DNA of 64,000 nt, taken from NCBI RefSeq assembly GCF_007827975.1, contig NZ_VITT01000037.1. The stretch is one strand, 5' to 3'. Positions 35,540 through 45,433 of this stretch are shown one piece after another. The notes beneath the pieces are model-generated. The model did not search any database. It saw only the letters and a program-made list of their open reading frames with translations, and was not told where the DNA came from. Position 1 is the stretch's first letter. The number at the start of each line of letters is the position of its first letter. Origin of the DNA: Nitrospirillum viridazoti (GTDB taxonomy: Bacteria; Pseudomonadota; Alphaproteobacteria; Azospirillales; Azospirillaceae). A program made the position numbers and the translations under genes.

Positions 35540-36423
35540 GCCCGCTCCGTCATTGCGTGGCGCAGCACCATGACGGCGGCGGCGTAGGCCAGCAGCAACA
35601 GCAGCAGCACGGCCGCCACGGCGGAGGCGTAGCCGAAGTCCAGGCGCTGGAAGGCCAGGGTGAAGATGTAGCTGGACAGGATCTGGGTGGCGTCGGCCGG
35701 CCCGCCCTTGGTCATGACCACGATCAGCTCGGCGAAATTGGCCACCCACACGGTGCGCAGCATGACGGTGATGGCGATGGTGGGGGCCAGCAGGGGCAGG
35801 GTGACGCGCCGGAAGCGCAGCAGTGGCCCGGCGCCGTCCATGGCCGCCGCCTCGTAGATGTCCTTGGGAATGGACTGCAAGGCCGCGAGCAGGGTTATGG
35901 CGAAAAAGGGGATGCCCCACCAGACGTTGGCGGCGATGGGGCCCCACAGCGCCAGGTGCGGGTCGGACAGGATGTTCTCCGGCGTGGCCAGCAGGCCCAG
36001 GCCGTGCAGCCAGTGGGGCAGGGGGCCGATCACCGGGTTGAACAGCCAGGCCCAGGTGAGGCCGGAGAGGAAGCCCGGCACCGCCCAGGGCAGGAAGACC
36101 AGGGCCTGCACCAAGCCGCGCCCGGGAAACGGCCGGTCCAGCAGCAGCGCCAGGATGAGGCCGAAGCCGAACTGCAGGGCCACCGACACCGCCGTCCACA
36201 CCACCGTGTTGCGCAGCGCCGTCCAGAAGCCGTCGTCGTCCAGCATCTCCCGGAAATGATCCAGGCCGACGAAATCGCCGCTCAGGGGGTCCAGCAGGAT
36301 CAGGTCATGGAAGGCGTAGGACAGGCCGGTGACCAGCGGCACCAGCATGATGGCGGCGATCAGCAGCAGCGAGGGCGCCGCGTAGAAATAAGGTTCCAGC
36401 CTCAGGGCCAGGGCGCGGCTCAT
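35536..36423 (-). CDS. Sugar ABC transporter permease (MalF type)
   Basis: 295 residues with six predicted helices and the EAA loop YEAAAMDGAGPLLRFRRVTLP. Without the periplasmic P2 domain of MalF, like UgpA-type permeases. The ATG at 36423 overlaps the stop of the binding-protein gene; GGAGGGGG lies upstream. Confidence 0.95.
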   Translation of the reverse strand: MSRALALRLEPYFYAAPSLLLIAAIMLVPLVTGLSYAFHDLILLDPLSGDFVGLDHFREMLDDDGFWTALRNTVVWTAVSVALQFGFGLILALLLDRPFPGRGLVQALVFLPWAVPGFLSGLTWAWLFNPVIGPLPHWLHGLGLLATPENILSDPHLALWGPIAANVWWGIPFFAITLLAALQSIPKDIYEAAAMDGAGPLLRFRRVTLPLLAPTIAITVMLRTVWVANFAELIVVMTKGGPADATQILSSYIFTLAFQRLDFGYASAVAAVLLLLLLAYAAAVMVLRHAMTERA

Positions 36424-37685
36424 GGCTTCACCCCCTCCGCCTGCTTGCGTCGCGCCTTGGTCAAATAGGCTGCCCATTGCTTGTTCATGGTGGCGGGGCT
36501 GATCTGACCCAGCAGCGCCTGCTGGCTGCTGCGCACCACCAGGCTGTCGGCGAAATAGGCGAAGCCCGGCAGGTAAGTGGGCATCAGGGTGGGCACCACA
36601 TCCGGGTCCGCCAGCTCCGCGAACCAGCCCTGGTAGATGGCGCCGGCATACAGCGGGTCGTGCGCGGCGGCGGTGTAGACGGGCAGGGCGCCGGTCTGCT
36701 GGTTCCAGGCCAAGTTGCCGACCGGGTCGTTCAGGGCCACCACCAGATCCCAGGCCAGATCCTTGTGCGCGGACCGCCTGAAGATGGACCAGCCGGCGAA
36801 GCCCAGGGTGGGATAGGCCTTGCCGTTGGGGCCCTTGGGCCAGGGCGCCACGCCGAAGTCCTCCGCCTTCATGCGGGCCTTCAGGGCGATCAAGGCGTCG
36901 GGATCCTGGTCCACCATGGCGCAGGTGCCGGTATAGAAGCCGGCCACCACCTCGTTGAAGCCCCAGTTGACGCTGTCCTTGGGCGCCAGGCCCTTCTGGT
37001 ACAGGTCGATCAGCCAGCTGGTGCCGGCCACCCAGCCGGGATCGTTCAGGGTGCTGGTGCCGTCCTCATGGAAGAAGGCGTTGCCGCCGGCGATGCTGGC
37101 GCCGAACATGACCCAGCCGTTCAGGCCGCCCGGCCCGCCGCGCAGGCAATAGCCGGACTTGCCCGGCAACTGGGCGATCCTGGCGGCGTCGGCGCGCAGT
37201 TCCTCCAGCGTCTTCGGCGGCTCCGCGATGCCCGCCTGGCGGAACACCGCCTTGTTGTAATAGAGCGCCCTTAAGTAAAAGCCGTAGGGCAGCATGTAGG
37301 CGGTATCGGCCACGGAGCGCGCCACGGTCAGGGCCCGCTCGTTCAGGCCCTGGGTCTCCGGCCAGCGCGCCAGATAGGGCTCCAGGCTTTCCAGCTGGCC
37401 GTTGCCGGCGTAGAGGGACAGCCAGCGGTCCGGCATCTCCACGACGTCGGGGATGTCGCCCGCCGCCACCATGGTGGCCAGCTTCTCAAACGCCGATCCC
37501 CATGCCAGGGAGGTGATCTCCACATGGGTGCCGGGATGTTTAGCCTCGAACCCCGCCACCAGCCGCTTCAGCGTCTCCGTCCGCTCCGGGCTGCTCAACA
37601 CCTCCACCAGCCGCAGTTCATCGGCGCGGGCCGCGACCGCCGGCAGAAGGAGGGTAAGGGTGAGGAGCAGCCGCTTCAGCATCAT
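36420..37685 (-). CDS. Sugar ABC transporter substrate-binding protein
   Basis: 421 residues. Signal peptide LLLTLTLLLPAVAARA, then a type-1 extracellular solute-binding fold with WGSAFEKLATMVAAGDIPDVVEM and GFAGWSIFRRSAHKDLAWDLV, typical of MalE/UgpB-type lipid- or sugar-binding proteins. It delivers a carbohydrate to the two permeases; the sugar cannot be told. ATG 37685 shares one base with the preceding stop (TGATG). Confidence 0.93.
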   Translation of the reverse strand: MMLKRLLLTLTLLLPAVAARADELRLVEVLSSPERTETLKRLVAGFEAKHPGTHVEITSLAWGSAFEKLATMVAAGDIPDVVEMPDRWLSLYAGNGQLESLEPYLARWPETQGLNERALTVARSVADTAYMLPYGFYLRALYYNKAVFRQAGIAEPPKTLEELRADAARIAQLPGKSGYCLRGGPGGLNGWVMFGASIAGGNAFFHEDGTSTLNDPGWVAGTSWLIDLYQKGLAPKDSVNWGFNEVVAGFYTGTCAMVDQDPDALIALKARMKAEDFGVAPWPKGPNGKAYPTLGFAGWSIFRRSAHKDLAWDLVVALNDPVGNLAWNQQTGALPVYTAAAHDPLYAGAIYQGWFAELADPDVVPTLMPTYLPGFAYFADSLVVRSSQQALLGQISPATMNKQWAAYLTKARRKQAEGVKP

Positions 37686-38875
37686 CAGCGTGCCCTGTCG
37701 CGTTTCCGGGCCACCTTCAGCGCCTGGTCCAGATCGGCCCACAGCGCCTCCGTCCCCTCCAGCCCGACATGCAGGCGCACCATCGTGGCCGGCACGCCGA
37801 AATCGAGGGCGGAGTTGGGGCCGGCGGCCTGGACGTGGGTGACCAGCGCCGGCACCACCAGGCTTTCATGTCCGCCCCAGCTGACGCCCAGGTGGAACAG
37901 CGCCAGCGCGTCGCACAGGGCGGGGATGTCGATGCCGTCGTCCACGGTGAAGGAGAACAGGCCCGAGGTGCCGCTCAGGCCCGGCGGTAGGGCGCCCATC
38001 AGCGCCGGATGGTGCACCTTGGTGACGTTGGGATGCTCGGCCAGCCGCCGCGCCAGGGTCAGGGCCGACGCCTCATGCGCCTTCATGCGGATGGGCAGGG
38101 TGCGCAGGCCGCGCAGCAGCAGCCAGGCCTCGAACGGCCCCAGCTTGGCGCCGATATAGGGGCAGATGGTGCGGCGGATGAGGGTGGTCAGTTCCAGCCG
38201 CCCGGCCACCACGCCCGCCACCGTGTCGCTGTGCCCGCCGATGTACTTGGAGGCTGAGTGGAGAACGAGATCAACCCCCAGCGCCGCCGGCCGCTGGAAG
38301 ATCGGGGTGGCCCAGGAATTGTCGATCAGGCTGACGGCGCCGTGCTTCCTGGCCAGGGCCGCCAGAACCGCCACGTCGTGCGCCTCCATCATCCAGCTGT
38401 TGGGGCTCTCCAGATACAGCAGGCGGGCGCCGGGCAAGGCGGCGTCGACGGCGGCCAGGTCGGCGCCGTCGACGTAGGTGGTGGTGACGCCCCACTTCTT
38501 CAGCAGCGTCTCGAACAGGCGGTAGGCGTCCGGGTAGACATGGCGGACGCAGACGATGCGGTCACCCGGCTGCACCAGCGCCAGCACGGCGCCGGAGATG
38601 GCGGCCATGCCGCTGGGGAAGCCGATGGCGTCCTCCGTCCCCTCCAGCGCCGCCATCTTGCGCTCGAACTCCGTCACCGTGGGGTTGGTGGTGCGGGAAT
38701 AGACGTTGCGCGAGCGCTTGCCGGCGTAGGTGTCCGCCATCTCCTGGAAATTGGGGAAGGTGAACAGCGAGGTCTGGATGATGCCGGGCACCACCGCCTC
38801 ATAGGCGTGGGTCATCTCATCATGCGCTACCAGCCGCTGGGCGAGGGCGACGGGGTCTTCCGTGGTGTCGGTCAT
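37685..38875 (-). CDS. Cys/Met metabolism PLP-dependent enzyme (cystathionine lyase/synthase type)
   Basis: 396 residues. The pyridoxal-phosphate Lys is in HSASKYIGGHSD; YSRTTNPTVTEFERKMAALEG and PSGMAAISGAVLAL match the gamma-family of type I PLP enzymes. These act on cystathionine, methionine or homoserine esters. Its location between a GntR regulator and a sugar ABC transporter, with four-base overlap upstream and one-base overlap downstream, suggests that an amino-acid or sulfur conjugate is imported. That is inference. Confidence 0.9.
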   Translation of the reverse strand: MTDTTEDPVALAQRLVAHDEMTHAYEAVVPGIIQTSLFTFPNFQEMADTYAGKRSRNVYSRTTNPTVTEFERKMAALEGTEDAIGFPSGMAAISGAVLALVQPGDRIVCVRHVYPDAYRLFETLLKKWGVTTTYVDGADLAAVDAALPGARLLYLESPNSWMMEAHDVAVLAALARKHGAVSLIDNSWATPIFQRPAALGVDLVLHSASKYIGGHSDTVAGVVAGRLELTTLIRRTICPYIGAKLGPFEAWLLLRGLRTLPIRMKAHEASALTLARRLAEHPNVTKVHHPALMGALPPGLSGTSGLFSFTVDDGIDIPALCDALALFHLGVSWGGHESLVVPALVTHVQAAGPNSALDFGVPATMVRLHVGLEGTEALWADLDQALKVARKRDRAR

Positions 38876-39624
38876 GGGGCGGTGCCGGTTGTGGGGGACA
38901 TTGCTTGGATGTCTTCTTCGACGATGGCGAGGATACCCAGGGTTTTCAGCCGCGCGGCCTCCGGATCGCCGGCGCGGATGGCGTCGAACAGCTCGCGATG
39001 CAGGGCGAAGGATCGGCGGGCGAAGTCGGGGCGGTCGAACGGCTTGTCGAAGAAATGCTCGAACGTCTCGCGGAACTGCTCCAGCAACTGGCGGAACAGC
39101 GGGTTGTGGGTGGCGTCGTAGATCGCCAGGTGGAACTGCAAATCCTCCGGCCCGGCGGTGCCCTGGTCCAGGTGCACGCGTTCCATGGCCACCAGCTTTT
39201 CCTCCAGGACGGCCAGGTCGGCCGGGGTGGCGCGACGGGCGGCGGCCTCGCTGGCTGCGACCTCCAGACCCCGGCGGATCTCCAGGGTCTGCAATAGCCG
39301 GTCGCGCAGCAGCCCGGCGTCTATTGTCAGCGAGACATGGACGGCGCCGGGCGTTATGGCCCGCAGCAGATAGGTGCCGCTGCCCTTGCGCGTTTCCACC
39401 AGGCCCCGCGCCTGGAACTGGCGGATGACCTCCCGCACCGTGGACCGGCCCACGGCCAGGCGGGCCATCAGCTCCCGCTCCGTCGGCAGGCGGTCGCCCG
39501 GCTGCAAGGCCCCCTCGGCGATGAAGGCCGCCAGGGCGGCGCTGACCGCCGCGATGCGGTCGGCGCTGGGCAGCGGCTGCAGGGCCGCGCTGGCGGGAAG
39601 GGGGGATGCGGGCGGCGGAACCAC
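38872..39624 (-). CDS. FadR/GntR-family transcriptional regulator
   Basis: 250 residues. Winged helix about residues 20-85 (LQPGDRLPTERELMARLAVGRSTVREVI) and an all-helical FCD effector domain (LEIRRGLEVAASEAAARR, FHLAIYDATHNPLFRQLL). A GTG at 39624 is the likely start because GAGG lies six bases upstream and no ATG fits. It heads the operon it probably represses. Confidence 0.9.
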   Translation of the reverse strand: MVPPPASPLPASAALQPLPSADRIAAVSAALAAFIAEGALQPGDRLPTERELMARLAVGRSTVREVIRQFQARGLVETRKGSGTYLLRAITPGAVHVSLTIDAGLLRDRLLQTLEIRRGLEVAASEAAARRATPADLAVLEEKLVAMERVHLDQGTAGPEDLQFHLAIYDATHNPLFRQLLEQFRETFEHFFDKPFDRPDFARRSFALHRELFDAIRAGDPEAARLKTLGILAIVEEDIQAMSPTTGTAP

Positions 39625-39676
39625 GGCACCTCGACTGTCGCGCAGGGGCTTCGGCGTTGTCCCGACGCCGCCCCAA

Positions 39677-39702
39677 ATTGGTCTGACATCTGATGATTGG
39701 TC
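39677..39702. promoter_or_regulatory. Possible FadR/GntR operator repeats
   Basis: ATTGGTC occurs at 39677-39683 and again at 39696-39702, about 55 bases ahead of the regulator gene. The first copy continues as TTGGTCTGAC, resembling half-sites of FadR-family operators. The full palindrome is not present, so this is tentative. Confidence 0.3.
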
Positions 39703-39786
39703 GCGATGGTGGGGGCTGTCAAGCGGCTCTCGACGCCTGGGGTCCTCGACCCCATATCCCTGGCAGCGATCGCAGGAGGCAGCGCC

Positions 39787-40164
39787 ATGACCGAGAAGAC
39801 GATCAAGATTCCAGGTCCCGATCATCCCATCACCATCGAGCGCAACCCCAGGCGGGTGGTCGTGACGCTGGGCGGCAAGGTGATCGCCGACACGCGCGAG
39901 GCGCTCAGCCTGCGCGAGGCGCGCTATCCCGCCGTCCAGTACATCCCGCGCAAGGACGTGGACATGGCGGCGCTGGAGCGCACCGACCACGCCACCCACT
40001 GCCCCTACAAGGGTGACGCCTCCTACTTCAGCATCCCCGCTGGCGGCGCGCGGGCGGTGAACGCGATCTGGACCTATGAGGCGCCGCACGCCGCCGTCGC
40101 GGCGATCAAGGACCATCTGGCCTTCTATCCGGACCGGGTCGATTCCATCGCCGAGAGCGATTGA
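39787..40164 (+). CDS. DUF427 domain protein
   Basis: 125 residues covering a single DUF427 domain: RVVVTLGGKVIADTREAL near the start, then YIPRKDV, HCPYKGDASYFSI and WTYEAPHAAVAAIKDHLAFYPDRVD. The fold is a small beta protein of unknown role that is common in bacteria. AGGAGG lies before the ATG at 39787. It converges with the LysR gene. Confidence 0.93.
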   Translation: MTEKTIKIPGPDHPITIERNPRRVVVTLGGKVIADTREALSLREARYPAVQYIPRKDVDMAALERTDHATHCPYKGDASYFSIPAGGARAVNAIWTYEAPHAAVAAIKDHLAFYPDRVDSIAESD

Positions 40165-40184
40165 GGCCCGGTTGGGGGTCCGGT

Positions 40185-41132
40185 TCAGGGCAGGCGGTTG
40201 GCCGACAGCTTGTTGCGCAGCTTGGTGGTCAGCCTCTGCGCGAATTCCACGCCGCGCGGATGCTCCTCCCGCAGTTGCGGGCGGTGCAGCAGGCGTAATT
40301 GGCGGCGCACGGTGGGGCCGTCCAAGCGGATGCGCCGCAGGCGGTCCTCTGGGAAGCCCAGGGTGTACAGCCAGGGCATGACCCCAATGGCCAGGCCGCT
40401 CAGCACCAAGCCGTAGAGAGAATTGACCTGGTCCACGCGGTAGCGGGTGGACGGCGCCAGATCGTTCTGTTGCAGGGCGGCCGACGTCAACTCGCCGATA
40501 CTGCCGCCGGCGAAATGCACGATCTCCTGGCCGGCCAGGGCACGCCACGGCAGGCGGTCATGGGCGGCCAGGGGATGGTCGGCCCGCGCCACCAGCAGCA
40601 TCTCATCCTCGAACAGCGGCACGCCTTCCAGGTCGTCGTCGGGCAGGGCCTGCACCGTCACCACCAGGTCATAGGTGCCGCCGCGTAGGCCGCGGATCAA
40701 CTGGTCGGCGCGCCCGTCGTGCAGGTGGGGGACGACGCCCGGCATGTCGCCCGCCAACTCGGCCAGCGAGGCGGCCACCGCCTCCATCGCCGTGGGGATG
40801 GCGCCGATGCGCACCGTGGCGATTTCCCGCCCCGCCACCTCATGCATGTCGCTGAAGGCGTTGGCCGCCGTGGTCAGCAGGCGTTGGGCGTGCGGCAGCA
40901 GCGAGATGCCGGCGTCGGTCAGCGTCACCTTGTGCGTCGTCCGGTCGAACAGGCGTACGCCCAGATGCGCCTCGATCTGACGGATGCCGGCGCTGATCGC
41001 CGGCTGGGACACCGACATCTCTTCCGCCGCGCGGCAGAAGTTCCCCGTGCGCGCCAGTTCCACGAAGAAGCGGAGCTGGCGCAGCGAGACGGGATTCTTC
41101 CAAGCGGGGGGCGCGTCGATGGTGCGGGACAT
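40185..41132 (-). CDS. LysR-family transcriptional regulator
   Basis: 315 residues. N-terminal winged helix VSLRQLRFFVELARTGNFCRAAEEM..QPAISAGIRQIE followed by a LysR effector domain. The ATG at 41132 is preferred; a TTG seven codons earlier is possible, neither having a clear ribosome site. It is divergent from the TonB receptor and nucleoside genes, the usual layout for a LysR activator of the adjacent operon. Confidence 0.92.
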   Translation of the reverse strand: MSRTIDAPPAWKNPVSLRQLRFFVELARTGNFCRAAEEMSVSQPAISAGIRQIEAHLGVRLFDRTTHKVTLTDAGISLLPHAQRLLTTAANAFSDMHEVAGREIATVRIGAIPTAMEAVAASLAELAGDMPGVVPHLHDGRADQLIRGLRGGTYDLVVTVQALPDDDLEGVPLFEDEMLLVARADHPLAAHDRLPWRALAGQEIVHFAGGSIGELTSAALQQNDLAPSTRYRVDQVNSLYGLVLSGLAIGVMPWLYTLGFPEDRLRRIRLDGPTVRRQLRLLHRPQLREEHPRGVEFAQRLTTKLRNKLSANRLP

Positions 41133-41378
41133 GGCGGTTTTGTAATAAGGCAAAGTTATAAAAACATAAATGTAAAAAATTTCCCCTCTGAACCTGGCCG
41201 CGTCATACTACAGGCATAGTCCAGATGCGGGCGGGCCCAAGCAGGGCAAGTAGGGTGGCGGGCAGCCACCGGGGCTGCGCGAACTGGACGGGCGACGGGC
41301 AGCAAGCCGCGCGCCACCTCGGGGGAGGAGCCGCCGACCGGGCAAGTGTCGGGCGCGAAAAAATCAGACGGGGGCTCC
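41133..41378. promoter_or_regulatory. Divergent promoter region, LysR and TonB receptor operon
   Basis: The LysR-proximal 60 bases are unusually AT-rich (41143-41182) for this genome, which suits promoter melting and LysR binding. No single T-N11-A site can be picked out with confidence. No gene is seen here. Confidence 0.4.
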
Positions 41379-44324
41379 ATGTCAATCAGCAGGAAGGCGC
41401 GTGCGCGCGCCGGGCGTTTCACCGCGACCATCGTCGCCATTGCCGCGGGGCCGCTGGCGGCTGGCCCAGCCACGGCGCAAACCGCGTCCAGCGACACGGC
41501 GCTGACCGAGATCATCGTCACCGGCTCGCGCATCCGCAGCCCCGACGCCACCAGCGTCAGCCCCATCAGCACGGTCAGCGGCGAGGAGTTGCAGCAGCGC
41601 GGCGTGACGCGGGTCGAGGACCTGATCAACACCCTGCCGCAGGCCTACGCCGACCAGGGTGCCGGCAACCGCGGCGGCACGGTGGGCGCCAGCGGCACCG
41701 CCACCATCAACCTGCGCAACCTGGGCAACCAGCGCACCCTGGTGCTGATCGACGGCCGCCGCCTGATGCAGGGCGACCCGGACCGCACGGCGGCGCAGGC
41801 GCCCGATATCAACAACGTGCCGGCAGCGCTGATCGAGCGCATCGACGTGGTTACCGGCGGCGCCTCCGCCGTCTACGGTTCGGACGCCCTGGCCGGCGTC
41901 GTCAACTTCGTCCTCAAGAAGGACTTCGACGGCGTCCAGGTCGACACCACCAACGGCTTCTACAGCCATACCAACAACAATCCCATCCGCGCCGTTTCGG
42001 CGGCGGCCAAGCAGGCCTATCCCGGCGGCGCCACCCTCGACGGTCCGCAGAACGACGTCTCCATCACCGCCGGCAAGAACTTCGCCGGCGGGCGCGGCAA
42101 CATCACCGGCTTTTTCAGCTACCGCCATGCCGAGGGGGTGGGAACCTCGGACCGCGACTTCTCCATCTGCGGCCTGTCGGCCGGCGCCAGCGGCTATTCC
42201 TGCTCGCTGTCCAGCGCCACATACCCGGCCCAGTTCCAGCCGCTGAACCCCAAGACAGGTGCCGCGCGCGGCACCTACACGCTGGATGGTGCCACCGGCA
42301 ACACCCTGCGCACCTACAAGACGTCGGACGGCTTCAACAACGGCCCCACCTACGACCTGCAGTCGCCGGACCAGCGCTATAACCTGGACCTGTTCGGGCA
42401 CTATGAATACGCGCCGGGCCACCAGGTCTATGGCGAGTTCATGTTCATGCGGGACGAGGCCGACATCCGCCTGTCGCCCACCGCCGTGTTCAGCGTGGCG
42501 GAGAAGGTCAACTGCAACAACCCCTACCTGTCGGCGCAGGAGGTCAGCGTCTTCTGCACCACGGCGGGGCTGAGCACCGCCCAGACCGCCAACGTGGTGG
42601 TGTCGGAACGCGACGTGCAGGCCGGCTCGCGCCACGACTACACCACCCACACTGCCTATCGCGGTGTGCTGGGGGCCAAGGGCGACATCAGCGACGACTG
42701 GCAGTACGACGTCTACGCCCAGTACGGCCGCACCAATTACGACTCGCGGCTGACCGGCGACATCTCGCTGTCCAACTTCGCCAACGCGCTGCAGGCTGTG
42801 ACCAATTCCAGCGGCCAGATCGTGTGCAAGACCGGTGCGGCCGGCTGCGTGCCCATCAACATCTTCGCCATCGGCGGCATCACGCCGGCGGCGCTGGGCT
42901 ATGTGCAGCAGGACTTCTACCGCACCGGCTTCACCCAGGAAGTGGTGGCCAGCGGCGCCGTCACGGGCCAGCTGTCGGCCCTCACCAGCCCCCTGGCCCA
43001 CAGCCCCCTGGGCGTGGCCTTCGGCACGGAATACCGCCGGGAGTCGATCGGCCTGACGCCGGACAGCCATTATTCCTCCAAGGACGTGGCGGGCAATTCG
43101 GGCGGTGAGTTCCCCATCTCCGGCGCCTTCGACGTGAAGGAACTGTTCGCCGAGGTGACCGCGCCGCTGGTCCAGGACCGGCCCTTCTTCCACAGCCTGT
43201 CCCTGAACGCCGGCGCCCGCTATTCCGACTACAGCACCGCCGGCGACACCACCGCCTACAAGGCCGGTGGCGAGTGGGCGCCGGACACCAACATCCGTTT
43301 CCGCGGCAGCTTCCAGCGCGCGGTGCGCGCCCCCAACCTGGTGGAACTGTACGGGCCGCAACAGATCACCACCGCCAACCTGACCGATCCCTGCGAAGGC
43401 GCCCACCCCACCGCCAGCCTGGCGGCCTGCCAGGCCTCCGGCGTCACGGTCGGCCAGTACGGCAACATCGCCCCGGCGGCGGGGCAGAAGTCCGGCGCCA
43501 TGATCGGCGGCAACCCGGGCCTGCGGCCGGAAGAGTCCAACACGGTGTCGTTCGGGACCCAGATCACCCCATCCTTCCTGCCGGGTGTGACGCTTACGGC
43601 CGATTATTTCGATATCGATGTGAAAAAGCTGATCTCGACCGTGCCGGCCACGATCGAACTCAGCCAGTGCATCGCCACCGGCACCTTCTGCAACCTGGTG
43701 GTCCGTAACCCCACCACCGGCTCGCTGGTCACCAGCGGCTATGTCGTCACCACCTACATCAACGCCGGCTATCTCGACACCTCGGGCGTCGATTTCTCGC
43801 TGTCCGCCAAATATGACGTGGCCGACCTGATCGGCGTGAACGGCCTGGGCCGCGTGGGGCTGAACTTCTCGGGCACCTTCACCGACAAGTATGAGATCCA
43901 GGTGCTGCCCAACACGCCGTCCTACCGGTGCGAGGGCTACTTCGGCGTCACCTGCGGCATGCCCATCCCGACATGGCGCCACCGCATGGTGGTGGATTGG
44001 ACCCTGCCGGACGGCGTGGACCTGATGGCGACCTGGCGCTACATCGGCGGCACCCGCAACGACAAGTCCAGCAGCGCCGTCTACCTGGCGGGCGCCTACC
44101 AGCCCTACGACGCCACGCTGCCCAGCGTCAGCTACCTGGACCTGGGCGTGTCGCTGGCCCTGACCGACGACATCAGCCTGCGGGTGGGCGTCAATAACGT
44201 GTTCGACAAGGACCCGCCCGTGACCGCCAGCACCGGCGGCCAGGTTTCCAATGGCGCTTTCTACAGCGGCATTTACGATGCCCTGGGGCGCTATGTCTTC
44301 ACGAACGTCAGCGCGCGGTTCTGA
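41379..44324 (+). CDS. TonB-dependent outer membrane receptor
   Basis: 981 residues. Signal peptide ends near AGPATAQ; TonB box EIIVTGSRI follows, then the plug (VEDLINTLPQAY, LVLIDGRRL, RIDVVTGGASAVYGSDALAGVVNFV) and a 22-strand barrel ending in YVFTNVSARF with the terminal aromatic residue. Several Cys pairs lie in extracellular loops. Receptors of this oar-like group import sugars, nucleosides or peptides; the neighbours point to nucleosides or a nucleic-acid product. The next gene starts 20 bases after its stop. Confidence 0.95.
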   Translation: MSISRKARARAGRFTATIVAIAAGPLAAGPATAQTASSDTALTEIIVTGSRIRSPDATSVSPISTVSGEELQQRGVTRVEDLINTLPQAYADQGAGNRGGTVGASGTATINLRNLGNQRTLVLIDGRRLMQGDPDRTAAQAPDINNVPAALIERIDVVTGGASAVYGSDALAGVVNFVLKKDFDGVQVDTTNGFYSHTNNNPIRAVSAAAKQAYPGGATLDGPQNDVSITAGKNFAGGRGNITGFFSYRHAEGVGTSDRDFSICGLSAGASGYSCSLSSATYPAQFQPLNPKTGAARGTYTLDGATGNTLRTYKTSDGFNNGPTYDLQSPDQRYNLDLFGHYEYAPGHQVYGEFMFMRDEADIRLSPTAVFSVAEKVNCNNPYLSAQEVSVFCTTAGLSTAQTANVVVSERDVQAGSRHDYTTHTAYRGVLGAKGDISDDWQYDVYAQYGRTNYDSRLTGDISLSNFANALQAVTNSSGQIVCKTGAAGCVPINIFAIGGITPAALGYVQQDFYRTGFTQEVVASGAVTGQLSALTSPLAHSPLGVAFGTEYRRESIGLTPDSHYSSKDVAGNSGGEFPISGAFDVKELFAEVTAPLVQDRPFFHSLSLNAGARYSDYSTAGDTTAYKAGGEWAPDTNIRFRGSFQRAVRAPNLVELYGPQQITTANLTDPCEGAHPTASLAACQASGVTVGQYGNIAPAAGQKSGAMIGGNPGLRPEESNTVSFGTQITPSFLPGVTLTADYFDIDVKKLISTVPATIELSQCIATGTFCNLVVRNPTTGSLVTSGYVVTTYINAGYLDTSGVDFSLSAKYDVADLIGVNGLGRVGLNFSGTFTDKYEIQVLPNTPSYRCEGYFGVTCGMPIPTWRHRMVVDWTLPDGVDLMATWRYIGGTRNDKSSSAVYLAGAYQPYDATLPSVSYLDLGVSLALTDDISLRVGVNNVFDKDPPVTASTGGQVSNGAFYSGIYDALGRYVFTNVSARF

Positions 44325-44344
44325 TGGGCCAAGGGGGAACGGTG

Positions 44345-45433
44345 ATGAAGCTCGTTCATGCCGCGCGCGCCGCGGCGCTGGTCCTCTTCCTGGGCGCGGC
44401 CTCTGGGGGCGCGGCGGTTCCCGCCGCCGCGTCCGACAAGACCCTGGTCTATTTCGACAATGATTTCCTGGGGCCTGGCCAGAGCAACATCCAGGCCATG
44501 ATCCCGCTGCTGCGCGATCCCAAGGTCGAGCTGCTGGGGGTCGGCGTCGTCACCGGCGATGCCTGGCTGCAGGAGGAAACGCGGCACCTGCTGCGCTTCC
44601 TGGAGATCGCCGGCCGGACGGACGTTCCGGTGGCGAACGGGGCGGAGATGCCCCTGCTGCGCACCCAGGGCGAGATGCGGGCCTGGGAACAGCGCTACGG
44701 CGCCATCCCCTGGAAGGGGGCCTGGAACGCGCCGCGCCCGGGCCGGACCTATCATCCCGATGATCCGGCGCTGGTGCCGCCCCTGCCCGAGGGCGAACCG
44801 CGGATCGCACCGGTGCCGGAGGATGCGGCGCACCTGCTGATCGGCCTGGTGCGGGCCCATCCGGGAGAGGTCACCGTCATCACCGCCGGGCCGCTGACCA
44901 ACATCGCCCTGGCGCTACGCCTGGCACCCGACCTGCCGTCCCTGGCCAAGGAGATCGTGGTCGAGGGCGGAGGGCTGGACCTGGCCGTGGCCCGGGTGAC
45001 CGGCAACACCGACTACGCCACCGACTTCAATTTCCTGTTCGATCCCGAGGCGGCGCACATCGTGCTGACCGCGCCGTGGAAGAGGATCACCGTCATGGGC
45101 AACGTCACCGGCAGCGTGAAGGTGACGCCGGACCTGGTCGGCCAGGTGGCGTCGGCCGGCACGCCGCTGGCCCGTTATTTCCACGACTACGCCAAGGTCG
45201 GCCAGCCGCTGTGGGATGAGCTGACCACGGCCGTCGCCATCGACCGGTCCCTGGTCACGGAGGAGTTGGTGGCCCGCATGGACGTCGACCTGCTGCCGGG
45301 GCCGGCCTATGGCACCGCGCAGATCTGGAAGGATGAGTTCGCCCCGCACCAGGGGGAGCAGACGGTGCACATCGTGCAGAAGGTGGACACCGCCCGTTTC
45401 CTGTCCGCGTTCACGGCCCAGGCTAGGCAATGA
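44345..45433 (+). CDS. Exported nucleoside hydrolase family protein with altered metal motif
   Basis: 362 residues with signal peptide. The inosine/uridine hydrolase fold is recognised by VELLGVGVVTGDAW, VITAGPLTNIALALRL and DFNFLFDPEAAHIVL. The N-terminal calcium motif, normally DTDPGxDDA, reads DNDFLGPGQSN: the first D-x-D is kept but the adjacent Asp pair is lost. Periplasmic release of bases from nucleosides fits the receptor upstream and the base permease downstream. ATG 44345 has AGGGGGAAC upstream. The stop overlaps the permease start. Confidence 0.85.
   Translation: MKLVHAARAAALVLFLGAASGGAAVPAAASDKTLVYFDNDFLGPGQSNIQAMIPLLRDPKVELLGVGVVTGDAWLQEETRHLLRFLEIAGRTDVPVANGAEMPLLRTQGEMRAWEQRYGAIPWKGAWNAPRPGRTYHPDDPALVPPLPEGEPRIAPVPEDAAHLLIGLVRAHPGEVTVITAGPLTNIALALRLAPDLPSLAKEIVVEGGGLDLAVARVTGNTDYATDFNFLFDPEAAHIVLTAPWKRITVMGNVTGSVKVTPDLVGQVASAGTPLARYFHDYAKVGQPLWDELTTAVAIDRSLVTEELVARMDVDLLPGPAYGTAQIWKDEFAPHQGEQTVHIVQKVDTARFLSAFTAQARQ

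Noticed and set aside
41382..43982. Minus-strand open frame of about 866 codons opposite the TonB receptor
   Set aside because: Antisense shadow of a receptor with all expected motifs; no ribosome site or recognisable domain.
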